This document shows, piece after piece, positions 1 through 11,628 of a DNA stretch of 64,000 nt. Numbering within the stretch: the stretch's first letter is position 1; each line of letters opens with the position of its first letter. The position numbers and the translations under genes were made by a program. The DNA comes from Engraulis encrasicolus. Its lineage: Eukaryota > Chordata > Actinopteri > Clupeiformes > Engraulidae. The notes below the pieces were generated by a model that saw only the letters and a program-made list of their open reading frames with translations, did not search any database and was not told where the DNA came from. The DNA is taken from assembly GCF_034702125.1 (NCBI RefSeq), contig NC_085867.1, forward strand, positions 43,954,983 through 44,018,982. The letters run 5' to 3'.

Positions 1-1110
1 CCAAAGACGCTCGGTTACTCTGCATTTTCTTTTTAAGGCTCTAAGTGAGTCATTCATCCAAGGTGAATACCTAGCTCTGGTTCTTGTCGTCGTTCTAATT
101 GGAGCTATGTTATCTAGAATTCCTCTTAAGTTGTTGTTGAAGCTATCAACCATTTCATCAGGTGTGCAGTGACCATTTAGTAGGTCACCTGATTTGATGA
201 GGTCTGAAATCTTAAGCTCAGCAGAGGCATTAATGCGTCGTCTGTGAATGACATTGTTGGGTGTGCTAATTTGTGTTGAAATGTCAAAATCAAAAAACAC
301 GCAGTGGTGGTCGGAGAGGCCGACGTCCGTGACCGATATATTGTTGATATCAAGTGCATGTGAAATAACAAGGTCAAGTGTGTTGCCTTTTCGATGGGTA
401 GGCTGTTCTGTAACATTCTGGACGAGACCGAATCCATTCAATGTGTCTAAGAAAGACTTGGCTATTGCGTCATCTGATTTATTTACGTGGATATTAAAGT
501 CGCCAGCAATTATTGCTTTGTCATAGTTAGTAAGTACGTCCGACATGAAGGTGGAGAAATCAGATAGAAATGACGAAGAGAATTTCGGTGGACGGTACAG
601 AACAATAATGATCAGTTTGAGGTTTGCTTGGACCCTCATTGCCATGTATTCAAATGAAGAGAAAGAGCCCAGATTCATCTTAGTACAATTAAATTTGTTG
701 GAGAAAAGTATGGCTACGCCTCCGCCTCGTTTCTTTGGTCTCGGGGCGTGAAGGAATTTGTAATCGGAAGGGCAAGCCTCAATAAAAGTAGCAGCCCCGT
801 CGTCTTTAAGCCATGTTTCGGTAAGGAACATAAAGCTTATGTTTTTGTCCGAGACCAGCTGGTTTACTACGAAGCTTTTGTTGGTCAAGGACTGCACGTT
901 AAGTAATGCAGCATTAACATTCAAAGTAGTAGAGCTATTGTTTATGCGTTCAGGTGCAATCGTAATTAGGTTGTTGTGTACACAACCAGAGGGTCTATAT
1001 CTGCGAGCTTTCCTACGAGTAGTGACAGCGTGGATAGCTAGTGGGGTACTCTCTGTTGGGCACGCAGTGTCTAAATTGGTGTAGTGCTTTGGATTTGAAA
1101 CACCTGTTAG
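1..1110 (-). CDS. L2/CR1-type LINE ORF2, N-terminal endonuclease part, cut by window edge
   Basis: Minus-strand frame, open without a stop from the ORF1 stop to position 1, so ORF2 continues past the window. It reads as an APE-type endonuclease. In order I see LLNVQSL, the catalytic-Glu motif TETWL (near 820), YRPP, GDFNIH (near 500), LDLVIS and SDHHCVFFDF (near 300), followed by a linker towards the reverse transcriptase. This enzyme nicks target DNA for target-primed reverse transcription. The frame already overlaps the end of ORF1. Its first in-frame ATG is only at 831, inside the first conserved motif, so the start is unclear; reinitiation or a non-AUG start is likely. The lack of stops over 1.1 kb suggests a fairly recent insertion. 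Clade assignment to L2/CR1 rests on the esterase-type ORF1 next to it. Confidence 0.85.
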
Positions 1111-2109
1111 TCAATCCAAGGAACGATGGGCTTCGAGGGTCAGCTCTAGGTTGGTCGCGAGGAGACGAGCGCCAGATCTGTTTAAGTGCCTTCCATCTCG
1201 TGCAAAGAGGTTTCGGCGGTTCCAGAAAGCGGAGAAGTTGTCAACGTAGGGAATGGCTTCTTGGCGGCAGTGTCTCATCAGCCAGACGTGCAGTTGGCGG
1301 ATTCGGGAGAACTGGAAGGCAGAGAAACAAACAGAGGGGATGGGGCCTGAGATAGCGTATTTTTTTCCAGTGCTGCGAAGGGTATTAATAAGGGAGAGGA
1401 AATCGGACTCAAGTTTTTTAGACTGCTGCAGCCGGATGTCATTGGAGCCTGCGTGGACGATGAGAGTTGTGGCAGTAGGATACTGTGACAGCGCGTCCGG
1501 CACATTCGACTGGACATCGGCTACGAGAGCTCCAGGTAGGCACCACGTCTGGGCGTTTCGTAGGGTTACGTGGCGAACCATCGAAGATCCTATGAGGACT
1601 GTTGATGGTCGCCGGGGTTCTGAATGGGCAGGCTGCTCTCGGGTGATTTGCCTGGGGGTAGCGAGGGTCCGGCGGCTTCTGGGTCGCACTCTTTGTGGTA
1701 GAGGCTTGGGCACCTGGTGGGAGGGGGGGACAGGGTCAGTTTCTGCATCGATGACTGAGTCAAGTACAGAAAAACGATTGCTAGTCACTAGAGGTGGTGA
1801 ACATTTCTGCAGTACTCCCCTGCCGCCGTTAACCACCTCCGTCCAGCTACGACGCGCGGGAGTGGAGCACGGTGGATTCGGGGGGGACTTCGGCTGGTGT
1901 TTGCTGTGGCTGGGGAAAAAAGATAGTGTAGTTAGGTTGGCGCTAGTATTACTGGTTTGGTGTTTCAACGTGGTGTTATGGGATTTTATGACTACCTCGC
2001 ATTGTAGCCGGCGAATGTCACTTCTAAGTGTTTCAATCGTCATGTTGGCTTTGGCTAGTCTTTCATTAGCATTAGCTAGATCACTGCAGGCGCAGGTAGA
2101 GTTGGCCAT
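1111..2109 (-). CDS. L2/CR1-type LINE ORF1 protein with SGNH esterase domain
   Basis: Intact 332-residue frame. I start it at the ATG at 2109 (A at -3, G at +4); the longer frame upstream begins only with TTG. The N-terminus has a short heptad-like stretch (LANANERLAKANMTIETL), then a basic, Pro/Ser-rich linker. The C-terminal half is an SGNH-hydrolase-like domain: IGSSMVRHV (block I Ser), HAGSNDI (block III Asn) and DGRHLN (catalytic Asp-His region). Esterase-type ORF1 proteins are known from CR1 and L2 LINEs, where they are thought to bind RNA or lipid and assist retrotransposition. It is followed directly by ORF2. All catalytic positions appear present, so the copy may still encode a working protein. 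Confidence 0.85.
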   Translation of the reverse strand: MANSTCACSDLANANERLAKANMTIETLRSDIRRLQCEVVIKSHNTTLKHQTSNTSANLTTLSFFPSHSKHQPKSPPNPPCSTPARRSWTEVVNGGRGVLQKCSPPLVTSNRFSVLDSVIDAETDPVPPSHQVPKPLPQRVRPRSRRTLATPRQITREQPAHSEPRRPSTVLIGSSMVRHVTLRNAQTWCLPGALVADVQSNVPDALSQYPTATTLIVHAGSNDIRLQQSKKLESDFLSLINTLRSTGKKYAISGPIPSVCFSAFQFSRIRQLHVWLMRHCRQEAIPYVDNFSAFWNRRNLFARDGRHLNRSGARLLATNLELTLEAHRSLD

Positions 2110-2561
2110 AATTAGGTCTGCGGATGCAGCAGAAAAGGTTATTTTTGCGAGATAGTTGGTGTAGTGTTGCAAAATTGACTATGAGGTGAGGTGAAACTAA
2201 AGCCGAGTAGGGCTCGGCGCGAAAAAAAGTTATGTAGGCTAGCCTGGTGGAAAGCAAAAATCTATTTGGATGGTGGGGAGGTTAGCCTATGTGCTTATGT
2301 TGTTGTAAGAGTGATAACAAGGTAACGCTAAAGTAACACTACATCGAATCAGTTGTTTGTAGTTGTAAGTTTCAGACAAAGCTTTTAGGAGAAAAACGAG
2401 AAGAAACTTAATTTCGTCCGAGTAGCTCCTCGACGGGAATAGCTTAATCCGGAAGCATTAAGGGCAGAAGGGCACTGCCCCTCCAAAGATTCCTCCTCTC
2501 AGAAAAGTAGATCCATCCAGAAATTGTAGATAAAATAGGCCTATGTATTGCAACCTCTATT
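2110..2561. other. LINE 5' untranslated region and flank
   Basis: No gene seen. This lies 5' of the minus-strand L2-type LINE and should hold its 5' UTR. I cannot place the exact 5' end of the element. It runs to the left target duplication of the L1-type insertion. Confidence 0.4.
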
Positions 2562-2573
2562 ACACTGGGAATC

Positions 2574-2605
<32 letters not shown>

Positions 2606-2714
2606 CTTTTGCGCTGATATGCTTAGAAATTATACCTTAGACATTTATGAACTAAACAGAAAGGGAAATAAGAAGAAAGGAAGAAAAAAAATAAATAAAT
2701 AAAGGTACCTAAAG

Positions 2715-3833
2715 TCATCCTTCTCCATGTTTTATCTTAGACCACCTATCTGCATACATTGTTTTACCTGTTTCACAAGCCATTATACACTCTATTTTAC
2801 AATAGAGATCCAAGCATAGACTGATGTTGTATTTTAACAGCCAACGTTCTATTTCAAACCAAAGTGTAACAGTTAAAGGACAATACCAAAATAAGTGTTC
2901 TGGAGTTTCCTCTTCTTCTAAACAGAAACGACACAATGGATTTGTTTCTATACCCCAAATATGAAGCATTTTCTTGGTGTTTAAGTATTTACAAATTAAT
3001 TTATATTGGAAAAAAAAACGTATTTTTATATCTAATGATGATTCATACAAATTATTGAAGATTTCCTTCCATAACAGAGGAGAATCAATTATTTTTTCCC
3101 AGCTATCAAAAATGTTACATGCGAGCTCAACCAATTTATCTGTATGTAAATAAAACTTATATATTTCCTTGTTTATTTTTGATTGATTTAGCCATTTGTT
3201 CTGCTTTATATTTGGTCTAACTAAATTACTGTCACTGCTCGTTTTAATTTTTTGCTTCCACCTTGATGGTAGAGATGAAGTTAACTGATTGTATTGTTGA
3301 GTTGTACATACCTCCCCATACCTGTCTCTTAACTGTTTATATGAGAGGATTTGATGTTTCTCGTTTACAATGTCATTCACAAAAGTAATTCCTTTAATGA
3401 ACATTTGTTTAAAGAAAATGACTTTGCCTCCACTCAAAATGTTAGAGTTAAGCCACAAGATTTGTTGCAATATATATTCAGCCTTTTCTGGCGGATAATA
3501 CTGAAAGTGAAGCCAACTTTGCAGTGCCTCCATCAAGAAGCTAGAAGCTTTCTGTATAATGCTTTCCATCTTATTAAAGTGTGTTTGACTAATCTGTAAA
3601 AATGGGTACATTTTTTTCTCAAACAACGGATGGATGTTTCTGAGCAATTTGCTTGAAAGCCAGTCTGGATTAAAATAAATGTTTTGTATGAGAGATGCTT
3701 TTAATGATTTATTCATTGCTCTCAGGTTTAACAGTTGCGTACCACCTACCTCATAATCGTTATATAGATATGCTCGTCTAACTTTACAGTATGTTTTTTG
3801 CCATTCCAGATAAACTTAAATATTTGTTGTTCA
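2715..3833 (-). pseudogene. L1-type ORF2, C-terminal part
   Basis: A 333-residue frame (2715-3716) forms the ORF2 C-terminus. It includes the cysteine motif CRFCLEEEETPEHLFWYCP, the C-terminal CCHC-like knuckle typical of L1 ORF2. Sequence homologous to ORF2 continues upstream to 3833 (FKFIWNGKKH, then a shifted frame reading RRAYLYNDYEVGG), so a one-base change in an A run near 3795 breaks the frame. The upstream end is the junction with the hAT insert; the same protein resumes at 5622. Confidence 0.85.
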
Positions 3834-5621
3834 CAGGCCCGTTGCGTTAAGGTAAGCAATGTAGGCAGTTGCCTAGGGACGACAGGTTATGTACCCAACA
3901 GCAATGACGATTTTAAATAGCTTTACAATAAGGCACTGTCATCTGTATGAAGGGCGCTGCTGCGAGGTAAGCAACAGCGCCTCTCTAATACCCCCTGCTC
4001 GAGGGGGCCCCCCTCCCAATAGGTTTGCATTACCAAACAGCGCAACAACAATTTAGTCAGTCAATGTACCCCCAGCTGGAGGGGGGCCCCCTTCCAATTG
4101 GTTCAAGCGTCAAAATCCAGCGCAAATACAAACTGGAAATCAAGCGACAAAATCTCTCACTGGGTGTTGCGCAGACGCCAGTTCAGCCTACAGTATGCTC
4201 TACATTTTTGGCTCAAGACAGTTGCTTTTATAATACAAGTTAATTTTGAAGACGACACATTACTCTCTGTACTGCCAAAACACCAAACTGTCCCAGCCAG
4301 GCCAGTTGACATCGCACAGACAGCAAGGTGCTTCATTTAGCCTACACTTTACAGTGTATTGTGTTTTCAAAAACGTCTGTGAAGCATTAATCCACGTGCT
4401 GTAACAAGCACTGGGCAAACGTCGATTGTTCAGTAACGCGCATTTTCCCGACACGGAACTGTTTTGGATGTGGACAAACGCAAGAAGAAACGAATGAACA
4501 ATGTAATGCCTATCGCTATCGGATAACATGAGTCACACAAGTGCGTTGAGTGGGATAGCTAAATTGTAGCACAATAGCCTTTCCTGCTGGATTACACCTT
4601 GGAATTTGGAACCATGATTGTGGAAATGCGTGGATTACAGTCAGAGGTTGGGATACATTCTGGGATAGGCTACATTCTGCGGTCAAGACAACTCAAGGTA
4701 AGGGCACCAGGATATTGGTCCCCTATAATTGACACCGTTGTCAACCACGGAGTAACGCAGGTGGTTGTTAACTTGTAGCAGTAGTTCTAGCCTAGCCAGT
4801 AGCAGTAGCCTTTACAGTAGCCTATTCGTGTTTGCTGCGATATTAGGCAACATTTGGATTGTATTTTCAAGTGCGTGATGGATGCGATACGAAAAAAATC
4901 TCGTCGAGGAGACCCCCATTGGGTTTCTTGCTTACCAATATCACATCCCCCCAAACCCCCACTGTGCCTGCTCATTCGTTTCTCAGCCTTGAGTTTCTGG
5001 ACTATAGGCACCCTCGGTTAGATTTTAAAAGTGATTGGAAAGATTAGACCATTCTTTATTTGTGCAATGATCATGATTTTCGTGGTAGGGTAAAAAAAAA
5101 ACCCTGATTGGGCCATATAGGCCTACTTTCATGTGAGAGGTTAAACAACTGAACATTTAATTAGCCTATGGCCTACTTCATGAGAAATGAGCCTACTGAA
5201 TGGAATGGGCTTTATTTGCCCAGGTCTTTCTTCATAAAGTTTCATAAAATGAACTGTAGGGACTAGTTATCATAATAATTAGATTGCATTTCCTCACAGA
5301 AAATGATGATGTACACATATATGATTGCTTTTTATGCATTCATTGCCCTTCATGCATGTGTTGCCCTAGCCACAAGCCACATGTGTTGCCCTAGCCACTA
5401 GTTTGTTCCTAGGTTTCCATGGATTCTGTATGTTGTAATGGTAGGCTATGTGACAATGACTGAAGTGCCATCCAAAAATGGTCTGGCCCATCCGAAACAG
5501 AAATTCTTGTGCCGTGACTGCCCCATCAGGTCCCCCCCCGCCCCCCCCCCCCGGAAAAAAATTGCCTAGGGCCCCGACAACCCCTTTGCCTAGGGCCCCC
5601 AAAATCCTAGAAACGGGCCTG
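3834..5621. mobile_element. Non-autonomous hAT element inside the LINE
   Basis: An 8-bp target duplication GTTGTTCA sits at 3826-3833 and 5622-5629. Terminal inverted repeats are CAGGCCCGTT and AACGGGCCTG. Removing the insert rejoins LINE ORF2 at the right place (PPETFF followed by YEQQIFKFIWNG), apart from small point changes. The 1.79-kb body has no recognisable transposase. A C-rich run (about 5536-5554) and repeated CCTAGGGCCCC motifs lie near the right end. The hAT class follows from the 8-bp duplication and the CAGG-type ends. Confidence 0.9.
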
Positions 5622-6878
5622 GTTGTTCATATTATTCAAAAAAAGGTTTCAGGAGGTGAAGGGAGTGCTAACATTAAATACGTAAATTGAGACACAACTA
5701 AGGAATTGATAAGTGTTACTTTACCATAAATAGTCAGATGATAACCTTGCCATGGCTGTAAAATGGAATTTAATTTACCCAACTTGCATTTATAATTAAT
5801 TAAGGATATTTCTTCAATATTGTGGGGTATATGGATGCCAAGAATGTTGACGGCTCCATCTACCCATTCCACCGGAAGATCACATGGAAGACAGAAATCA
5901 CTACTCTTCAAATAACCAAGTCGCAATATCCTACATTTCTCATAATTGGGTTTAAGCCCTGATATTTTTGAAAAGTTATTCAGGTCACTAATCAGATTAT
6001 AAAGCGATTCATTGTCTGGTTTTATCATGAAACTGGAGTCATCTGCATACATACATACATACTTTATTATTAATACCATTTAATTCTAAACCTTTTATCC
6101 CTCTGTTAGATCTTATTTTTATTGCCAAGATCTCAATTGCAATGATAAAAAGATAGGGAGACAAAGGACAGCCTTGCTTGACTCCCCTTCGTATTGCTAT
6201 TGACTTGGATAAATGCCCATTATTTAGAACTTTGCAGATAGCGCCTTCCTACATCACTTTCACCCACTCTATTAAAGAGTCTCCAAAGTTAAAGTGTTTT
6301 AAACATTTGTTAATGAAGCCTCAACTGATTTTATCGAAGGCCTTCTCAAAATCAGCAATAAATATTAATCCAGCTTTGTTTTTGTTATCATAGTGTTCAA
6401 TTATTTCAATTATTTGTCTGATACTATTTGATATGTTCCGTCCTTGTATGAAACCTGTTTGGTCATTATGTATTATTGATGGTAGTACTTTTTTAATTCT
6501 TGTTGCAATACATTTTGCCAGTATTTTGGAGTCATACCCATGTAAGGTGAGAGGTCTCCAGTTTTTAAGTTGAGTGGGGTCTTTATATTTTCTTGTTTGG
6601 TCTTGTTTGAGGAGCAAAGAGATTACGCTTTGCTTTTGTGTATCTGAAAGTGTACCTTTTCCATAAGAAAAATTAAAACACTCCAGTAAAGGGTTTTTAA
6701 TCAAGTCATAAAAAGTCTGGTAAACTTCAATGGGGATCCCATCTGGTCCTGGTGTTTTTCCATTTTTAAATGAAAAAAATGCCTCTGAGTTCCTCCTCTG
6801 TGATGGGACGTTCACATGACTGGTTTGATTATTCATCAATTTGAACTTGTTTTTGAAAAAAGGTGTCATCATGTTCAT
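5622..6878 (-). pseudogene. L1-type ORF2, reverse transcriptase part
   Basis: Minus-strand fragments together give most of the reverse transcriptase: KTPGPDGIPIEVYQ (about 6750), NWRPLTL, TGFIQGRNI, IADFEKAFD (about 6330), GVKQGCPLSPYLF (about 6165) and YADDSS (about 6030), the catalytic YxDD box. The region up to 5636 continues as the thumb (VVSQFTYLMLALPSPPETFF). A stop follows FDKIS near 6321 and the frame breaks again near 6240-6320. The catalytic aspartates themselves are retained. Confidence 0.85.
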
Positions 6879-7450
6879 CTATATGATCTGGTGAAAATAT
6901 TTCAGTAAAGTAATTCTCAATGTCTTCCATGATTTCTTCTGTTGTGGTTTTTATAATATTTTAACTATCTATTAGTCAATTGATATTTTTCTTGGATACA
7001 TTATTTCGTTGTATGCTCAAGAATAATTTATTACATTTTTCTCCTTTTTCCATCCATTCAGCTTTATTTGAGTAATATGCATTATTTATTTTCTCTTGCA
7101 TTAATTATTCATATTCTGTTGTTTCTGTTCCAGTCTATCAAACATATTTTGTGTAGCATTGGTTTTGTCCGCAAGTGCGGTTAACGTGTCAATCTCATTT
7201 TTTTATGTTCAATTCTTTTAATTTATATTGTTTTTTGTAAACGATGCCATTGTTATTGTGTGTCCTCTCAGAACACACTTAAATGTATCCCATACAATTT
7301 GAAGGTCTGCTGAGCCTACATTATCTAAGAAAAAGTTCTTGATGAAAATTTTAGTTTTGTCTATAAAGACAGAATCCTCCAGCAGTTTCTCCAATAGGAT
7401 TTACCTCTAGGATGATCTGCTATATCTAAGTGCAGAGAAATTAATTTAAA

Positions 7451-7905
7451 TTAATTAATTAAAAAAAATATTTTTTTAACCTTTGAAACCAGAGAAAAGG
7501 AAATTAAAAAATAGTCAATACGGCTTGCTTGATTTTGTCTTCTCCATGTATAGTTCCGTAATTTAGGATTCTTTAATCTCCAAATATCCACCATGTCTTT
7601 ACCATTCATTATTGCTTTAATTTCTTTCTGACTTTGGGGATGGTACTCGGTTCTAATACCCCCTTTACGGTCAATTTCCCCATTTTGGACCACATTGTGA
7701 TCTCCGACCATGATATAATAATCACACTTATAAGAATCTTCATTAATTTTATCATGTATGCTTCCAAAAAAAGTTGGATCATCAGAATTTGGCCCATATA
7801 CATTAACTAAGCAGATAAATTTGTCCTCTACAGCCATTCTTAGGATTAACCATCTCCCTTGAGGGTCAGAGTCATATCCATGTATTTTAATTGTTAAGTG
7901 TTTTC
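7451..7905 (-). pseudogene. L1-type ORF2, endonuclease C-terminal half
   Basis: This frame reads VNVYGPNSDD, MVGDHNVV (the GDxN motif, His for the usual Phe), TWRRQ and RIDYFLIS, the ordered motifs of an L1 APE endonuclease. The start of the domain is missing because the insertion ends at 7905, directly against the target duplication. After about 7460 the frame degenerates into stops. Confidence 0.8.
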
Positions 7906-8160
7906 ACACTGGGAATCTTATTACATTCCATGTTGTGGTTTGTGACAATCTCTGCTAGTGGAAACGGGTTTTATGTTTTTGCTGAGATGTTTACATCCAG
8001 TATGGCTGTTTAACGTTAGGTCTATGGCCGCATTAATGTAGCATGACCAGGTGAACTGACAAAAATATTGTTTAATCAATGAACCGACTACGCCACCAGA
8101 GGGCGCTAAAGTCCCTCTGGAAATTGAATTACACACTAGTGGGCAGTGACCAGCCTTCAC

Positions 8161-8257
<97 letters not shown>

Positions 8258-8380
8258 CGGTAAGTATGGTTTAGGGCAGCGACCAGCCTTCACCCTTGTG
8301 TGTGTGTGTGTGTGTGTGTTCGGTAAGTATGGTTTAGGGCAGCGACCAGCCTTCACCCTTGTGTGTGTGTGTGTGTGTGA
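8161..8380. repeat. Compound GT microsatellite and minisatellite
   Basis: A GT run of about 45 units (8166-8255) is followed by two further copies of a unit that starts TTCGGTAAGTATGG, contains GGCAGCGACCAGCC and ends in a shorter GT run (8298-8319 and 8361-8379). The GT tract was apparently amplified together with its flank, giving a minisatellite with embedded microsatellites. Confidence 0.9.
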
Positions 8381-9401
8381 TCCTTCCCTGTAATTCTTCA
8401 AGTATGCCGGTTTCGAACAGGTGCAGCTGTTGGTTGGGGTGCAGTGTTGTTCACTGCAACTGAGGATGGACTGCTTGACTCTGGTGATGTTGTGAGGTCC
8501 TGCAGATGTCCCTCCGGCATACAGCTGGGTCCCCCTGCTACCGGCTTCGCGATGACAGCACAGGGTCTTTGCGTGTCCACTGGCTCATGTCTGTGGCTGA
8601 CACAAGCGTCACCTCCTCCATCATCAGCACCCGCTCCTCCTGTTCTCTCGTGGTGGATGACTGTGGCAGAGGGAGTCGGCTGCATGAGTCTCTTAGACTC
8701 CTCAAATGCTCTCTCCTGCTTACCATGCCAGTGCCACTTGGTCTCTTTACGCAGCAGCTTGTGCAAGGGAGCTAACAACGTTGACAGGTTTGGCAAGAGC
8801 CTGTTGTAGTAGTAGTCGAGTAAGCCTAAGTAAGCTCTCAGCTCTGTGATGTTGGTTGGTGCAGGTGCTTGTTGTATGGCCTTTACCTTGTTCGGCAGAG
8901 GGTGGAGCCCCTCTGCGTCCACGGTGTGTCCCAGGAACTCCTCCTCCCTCTCCAGGAAGGTGTTCGGAGTCGGTAGTCGAGGACCTGCCTCTCGTAGCCG
9001 CTGTAGGACTGCATTCAGTGTCTCCAGGTGCTTGTGGTCACTCCGCCCCGTCAACAGATTGTCCTCCAGGTACACTGCCACATTCGGGATGCCTGCCACC
9101 ACCCCTTCCATCAGCCGCTGAAAGATGGCTGGACTGGAGGACACGCCGAATGGTAAGCGATTCACCTGAAAAAGCTCTGAGGCCTCATCGAGCGTGACTT
9201 GTTGGTAAGCTTGACTGAGGTCTAGTTTTGTGAACTTCACCCCTCCCATCAGCGTTTTGAATAAGTCTTCCAATTTTGGAATTGGGCACTGCTCAAGCTT
9301 GGAGATTGAGTTTACTGTGAGTCTCCCCCTATCACTGTATTGTCAGGCTTTAGCACCGGCACTATTGGTGCAGCCCACTCTGAAAATTTGTCTGGCTCTA
9401 T

Positions 9402-10474
9402 GGGGCACCTAAGTCTCCACCCCTTCCGGGCGGCTCGTGGGGCTGGGAACGCAAAAAACTTTTGACTGGGCTGTAATGGACAGATCAAAGCTATTTTCCG
9501 ACCCACGTCACATTTCCCCGTCGATCACACATATGCTGTGCCTCAGAATTAATAACAACCAATGGTGTGCTTGTTGACTTCACTTGGCAAGCGATTTTTG
9601 AGTTGTGTGTGTGTAAAAATATGTAATTATTTGGTCTTCACAACAGACGTCGCATGTCTGACGTGCAGCCACGGTGCAGCGGTAGGGTTGGCTGTGCCTC
9701 GGTTCACGTCAGATATGCGAGGCGCACGTGTAGTCTCTAACACAGTTTTGCACAAAAGCTAAAATAACGTTTCTTGCGTGTCGAAAATGAGTGGTCTTAC
9801 GACGCAAATCCAAACCTTTCAAATTCACTGTCATCATATTAGGGCTGGTAAAATAATATTCGAAATTCGAATATTATTCGAATATGGGAAAAATATGTAT
9901 ATTCGAACGCAAAAATGAATATTCGAATAATTTACGAAATATATTGCGCAGGGCAGCGCGCGCATTGATTCTCCTAAGTGTCCATGGTGCGTCCCTTACT
10001 GGCCTGTGTGTAGTTGCTGCAGTCACATGTCACCACAAGGAAGCAAGGACTGTGAGTTCCTTTGTTGATAGAGAGTAGCTTTGAGCAGATTGTTTTGACA
10101 TTTGAGTTGTCATTGCCGTTTGAACCGCATTGTAAGAAGTTGTTACAACGTGGAGCTCTACACCCCCACCCCAAACTATGCACGGAATAAAAGGGAGCCG
10201 AGTGATAAAGTGTTATGGAAGCTGGCGAGGTGTGAGTGAGCACCATAAAGTCGCAATATAGCTTTTTTGTAGCTACAGATAAGCGACTGGTCTTCACATT
10301 TTTTTTTGCACCGTCCACCACAAATGATGGCTTAAGATAAGGCGACAAGAGGCAGTCACGAATTACTTGAATTGGGCACGAGACCAAAAGCAGGCGGCAT
10401 CAAGGAGTTTGTCAAAGCAGCAATGGAATCAAGCGAGGTACAGCCCAAATTTTAGTTGGAGAGGTTGGGTGACG

Positions 10475-10528
<54 letters not shown>

Positions 10529-11225
10529 TGTTCGCGCGTGTGTGGGTGAGTGAGAGAGAGGGAGCGCGCATCCGCGAAGGTGCCGTTGTGAAAGACTATC
10601 TGGGTCCCCCGTACCAACTCCAGGTGATAGACTTTCGTTTTGACCAAGCGCTGTGTTTTTATCAATCCTGGTCTGAATGAATACGCCCTAAATTAAGAGT
10701 GACATTTACTTACGACCAAACAACATTGCTTCTAACATCTACAGTCGCCAGTTACGGACCAAGATAGTCTTTCACACCGTGTTTGCCTGATTATCATCGA
10801 CGTTCAAAGTGTTGCGCCACTAGGAGGGCACAGCCTGGCTAGTGCCGTGTGTCTATTTTCCCACTTTGAGTTTAATTGTGTTGTTCGTATCTATTCGATC
10901 TCCAGCACAAAATAAACAGGTAGAACGATATGCAATAGCCTTTTACCCAATGTCTAAAGTGTCTATTCTGTGCCCAGTGCTCGTTTTTTTGTGTGATTTA
11001 CTCCGCGGGAAAAAAAAGAATTAATTAATTAATAATATTCAAATATATTCGATATTCGGACCATTTTTTAAGAATTAAATTTCTGGGGAATGTTACCAGC
11101 CCTACATCATATGTGAAATCTGGAGCACATGCCAAACGCTTGACTCGCTCCATTAACTCTCATTCAAAATTTTGAGAGCTCCAGCCCCACGGATCGGAAG
11201 TAGAAGGGCGTGACTTAGGTGCCCC
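9402..11225. mobile_element. Inverted-repeat DNA element in the Gypsy fragment
   Basis: Perfect 14-bp inverted ends GGGGCACCTAAGTC (9402-9415) and the complement at 11212-11225 extend as imperfect inverted repeats for about 75 bp, sharing GTGGGGCTG and TTAATGGA-type blocks. The flanks read CTCTAT and ATTACG. The RT coding sequence is restored if one AT is removed, so the target duplication is probably 2 bp (AT). That could fit ISL2EU-type transposons, but I cannot confirm the class. Without the nested hAT the element is about 550 bp and non-coding. Confidence 0.75.
9840..11104. mobile_element. Nested non-autonomous hAT element
   Basis: The 8-bp target duplication CATCATAT lies at 9832-9839 and 11105-11112. 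Inverted ends are TAGGGCTGGTAA and TTACCAGCCCTA. The subterminal regions are rich in ATTCGAAT-type palindromes, probable transposase-binding arrays. The 1265-bp body contains a GT microsatellite (about 10479-10526) and no recognisable transposase. This is the innermost of three nested layers. Confidence 0.92.
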
Positions 11226-11310
11226 ATTACGCCCGGCTCTATGAGCCTCTCCAGCTCCATTTCAACTTCCTCCTTACGCATGGCATATGGCACGGTTTAC
11301 TGTACTCTTC

Positions 11311-11571
11311 AGATACATAACCTCAACTGAATTAACTGTCAGTGGAACACAGTATATCAACTCTCCACGCGAGAGGTGGAATTCCATTGATACATTCTAT
11401 TTACTACACAAAGCGACTTTCAAAAGAGGACATAATCAAGCCAACATCACAAGCAAATACAAAGTGCACAGGAAATATACAGAACAACACGTGCAGTTGC
11501 AAAGAGGGGTTAGTGTTTTTTTGGGTTTTTTTTAAAGAGTAAATAAAGAGTAAATAACGAGCACACACACA

Positions 11572-11574
<3 letters not shown>
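11311..11574. other. No feature seen
   Basis: AT-rich sequence between the Gypsy fragment and the CA repeat. I see no coding signal. Confidence 0.4.

Positions 11575-11628
<54 letters not shown>

Larger units (their letters stand above)
2562..7919 (-). mobile_element. 5'-truncated L1-type LINE with 14-bp target duplication
   Basis: The direct repeat ACACTGGGAATCTT flanks the insertion at 2562-2575 and 7906-7919. A run of T at about 2576-2598 is the poly(A) tail of a minus-strand element. Between them lie, in minus-strand order, the endonuclease C-terminal half, the reverse transcriptase and the C-terminal zinc-knuckle region of an L1-type ORF2. The insert begins inside the endonuclease, so it was 5'-truncated on arrival. 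It is interrupted by a hAT element (3834-5621). The middle (about 6900-7450) carries many stops and frame changes, so the copy is dead. Confidence 0.92.
8398..11310 (-). pseudogene. Broken Gypsy-type reverse transcriptase, split by nested insertions
   Basis: Minus-strand Ty3/Gypsy RT. From about 11300 to 11226 it reads YAMRKEEVEMELERLIEPG; after the insertion it resumes at 9401 with IEPDKFSEWAAPIVPVLKPD. From 9273 it continues DLFKTLMGG, FTKLDLSQAYQQ, RLPFGVSSSPAIFQ, YLEDNLLTG and the start of RNase H (LLAPLHKLLRKETKWHWHGK). The YxDD box reads YLED, so a catalytic Asp is lost; a stop also lies near 9320. Sequence past about 8640 no longer looks like RNase H. No LTRs are visible, so this is an old fragment. 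Confidence 0.8.

Noticed and set aside
8079..8401. Open frames of Cys-Val or His-Thr repeats
   Set aside because: Translations of GT/CA microsatellites; the same applies at 10429-10680, 11404-11752, 17247-17936, 18135-18753, 31627-32052 and 56492-56698.
9974..10387. 137-residue minus-strand frame in the hAT
   Set aside because: No domain and no expected hAT motifs; likely chance.
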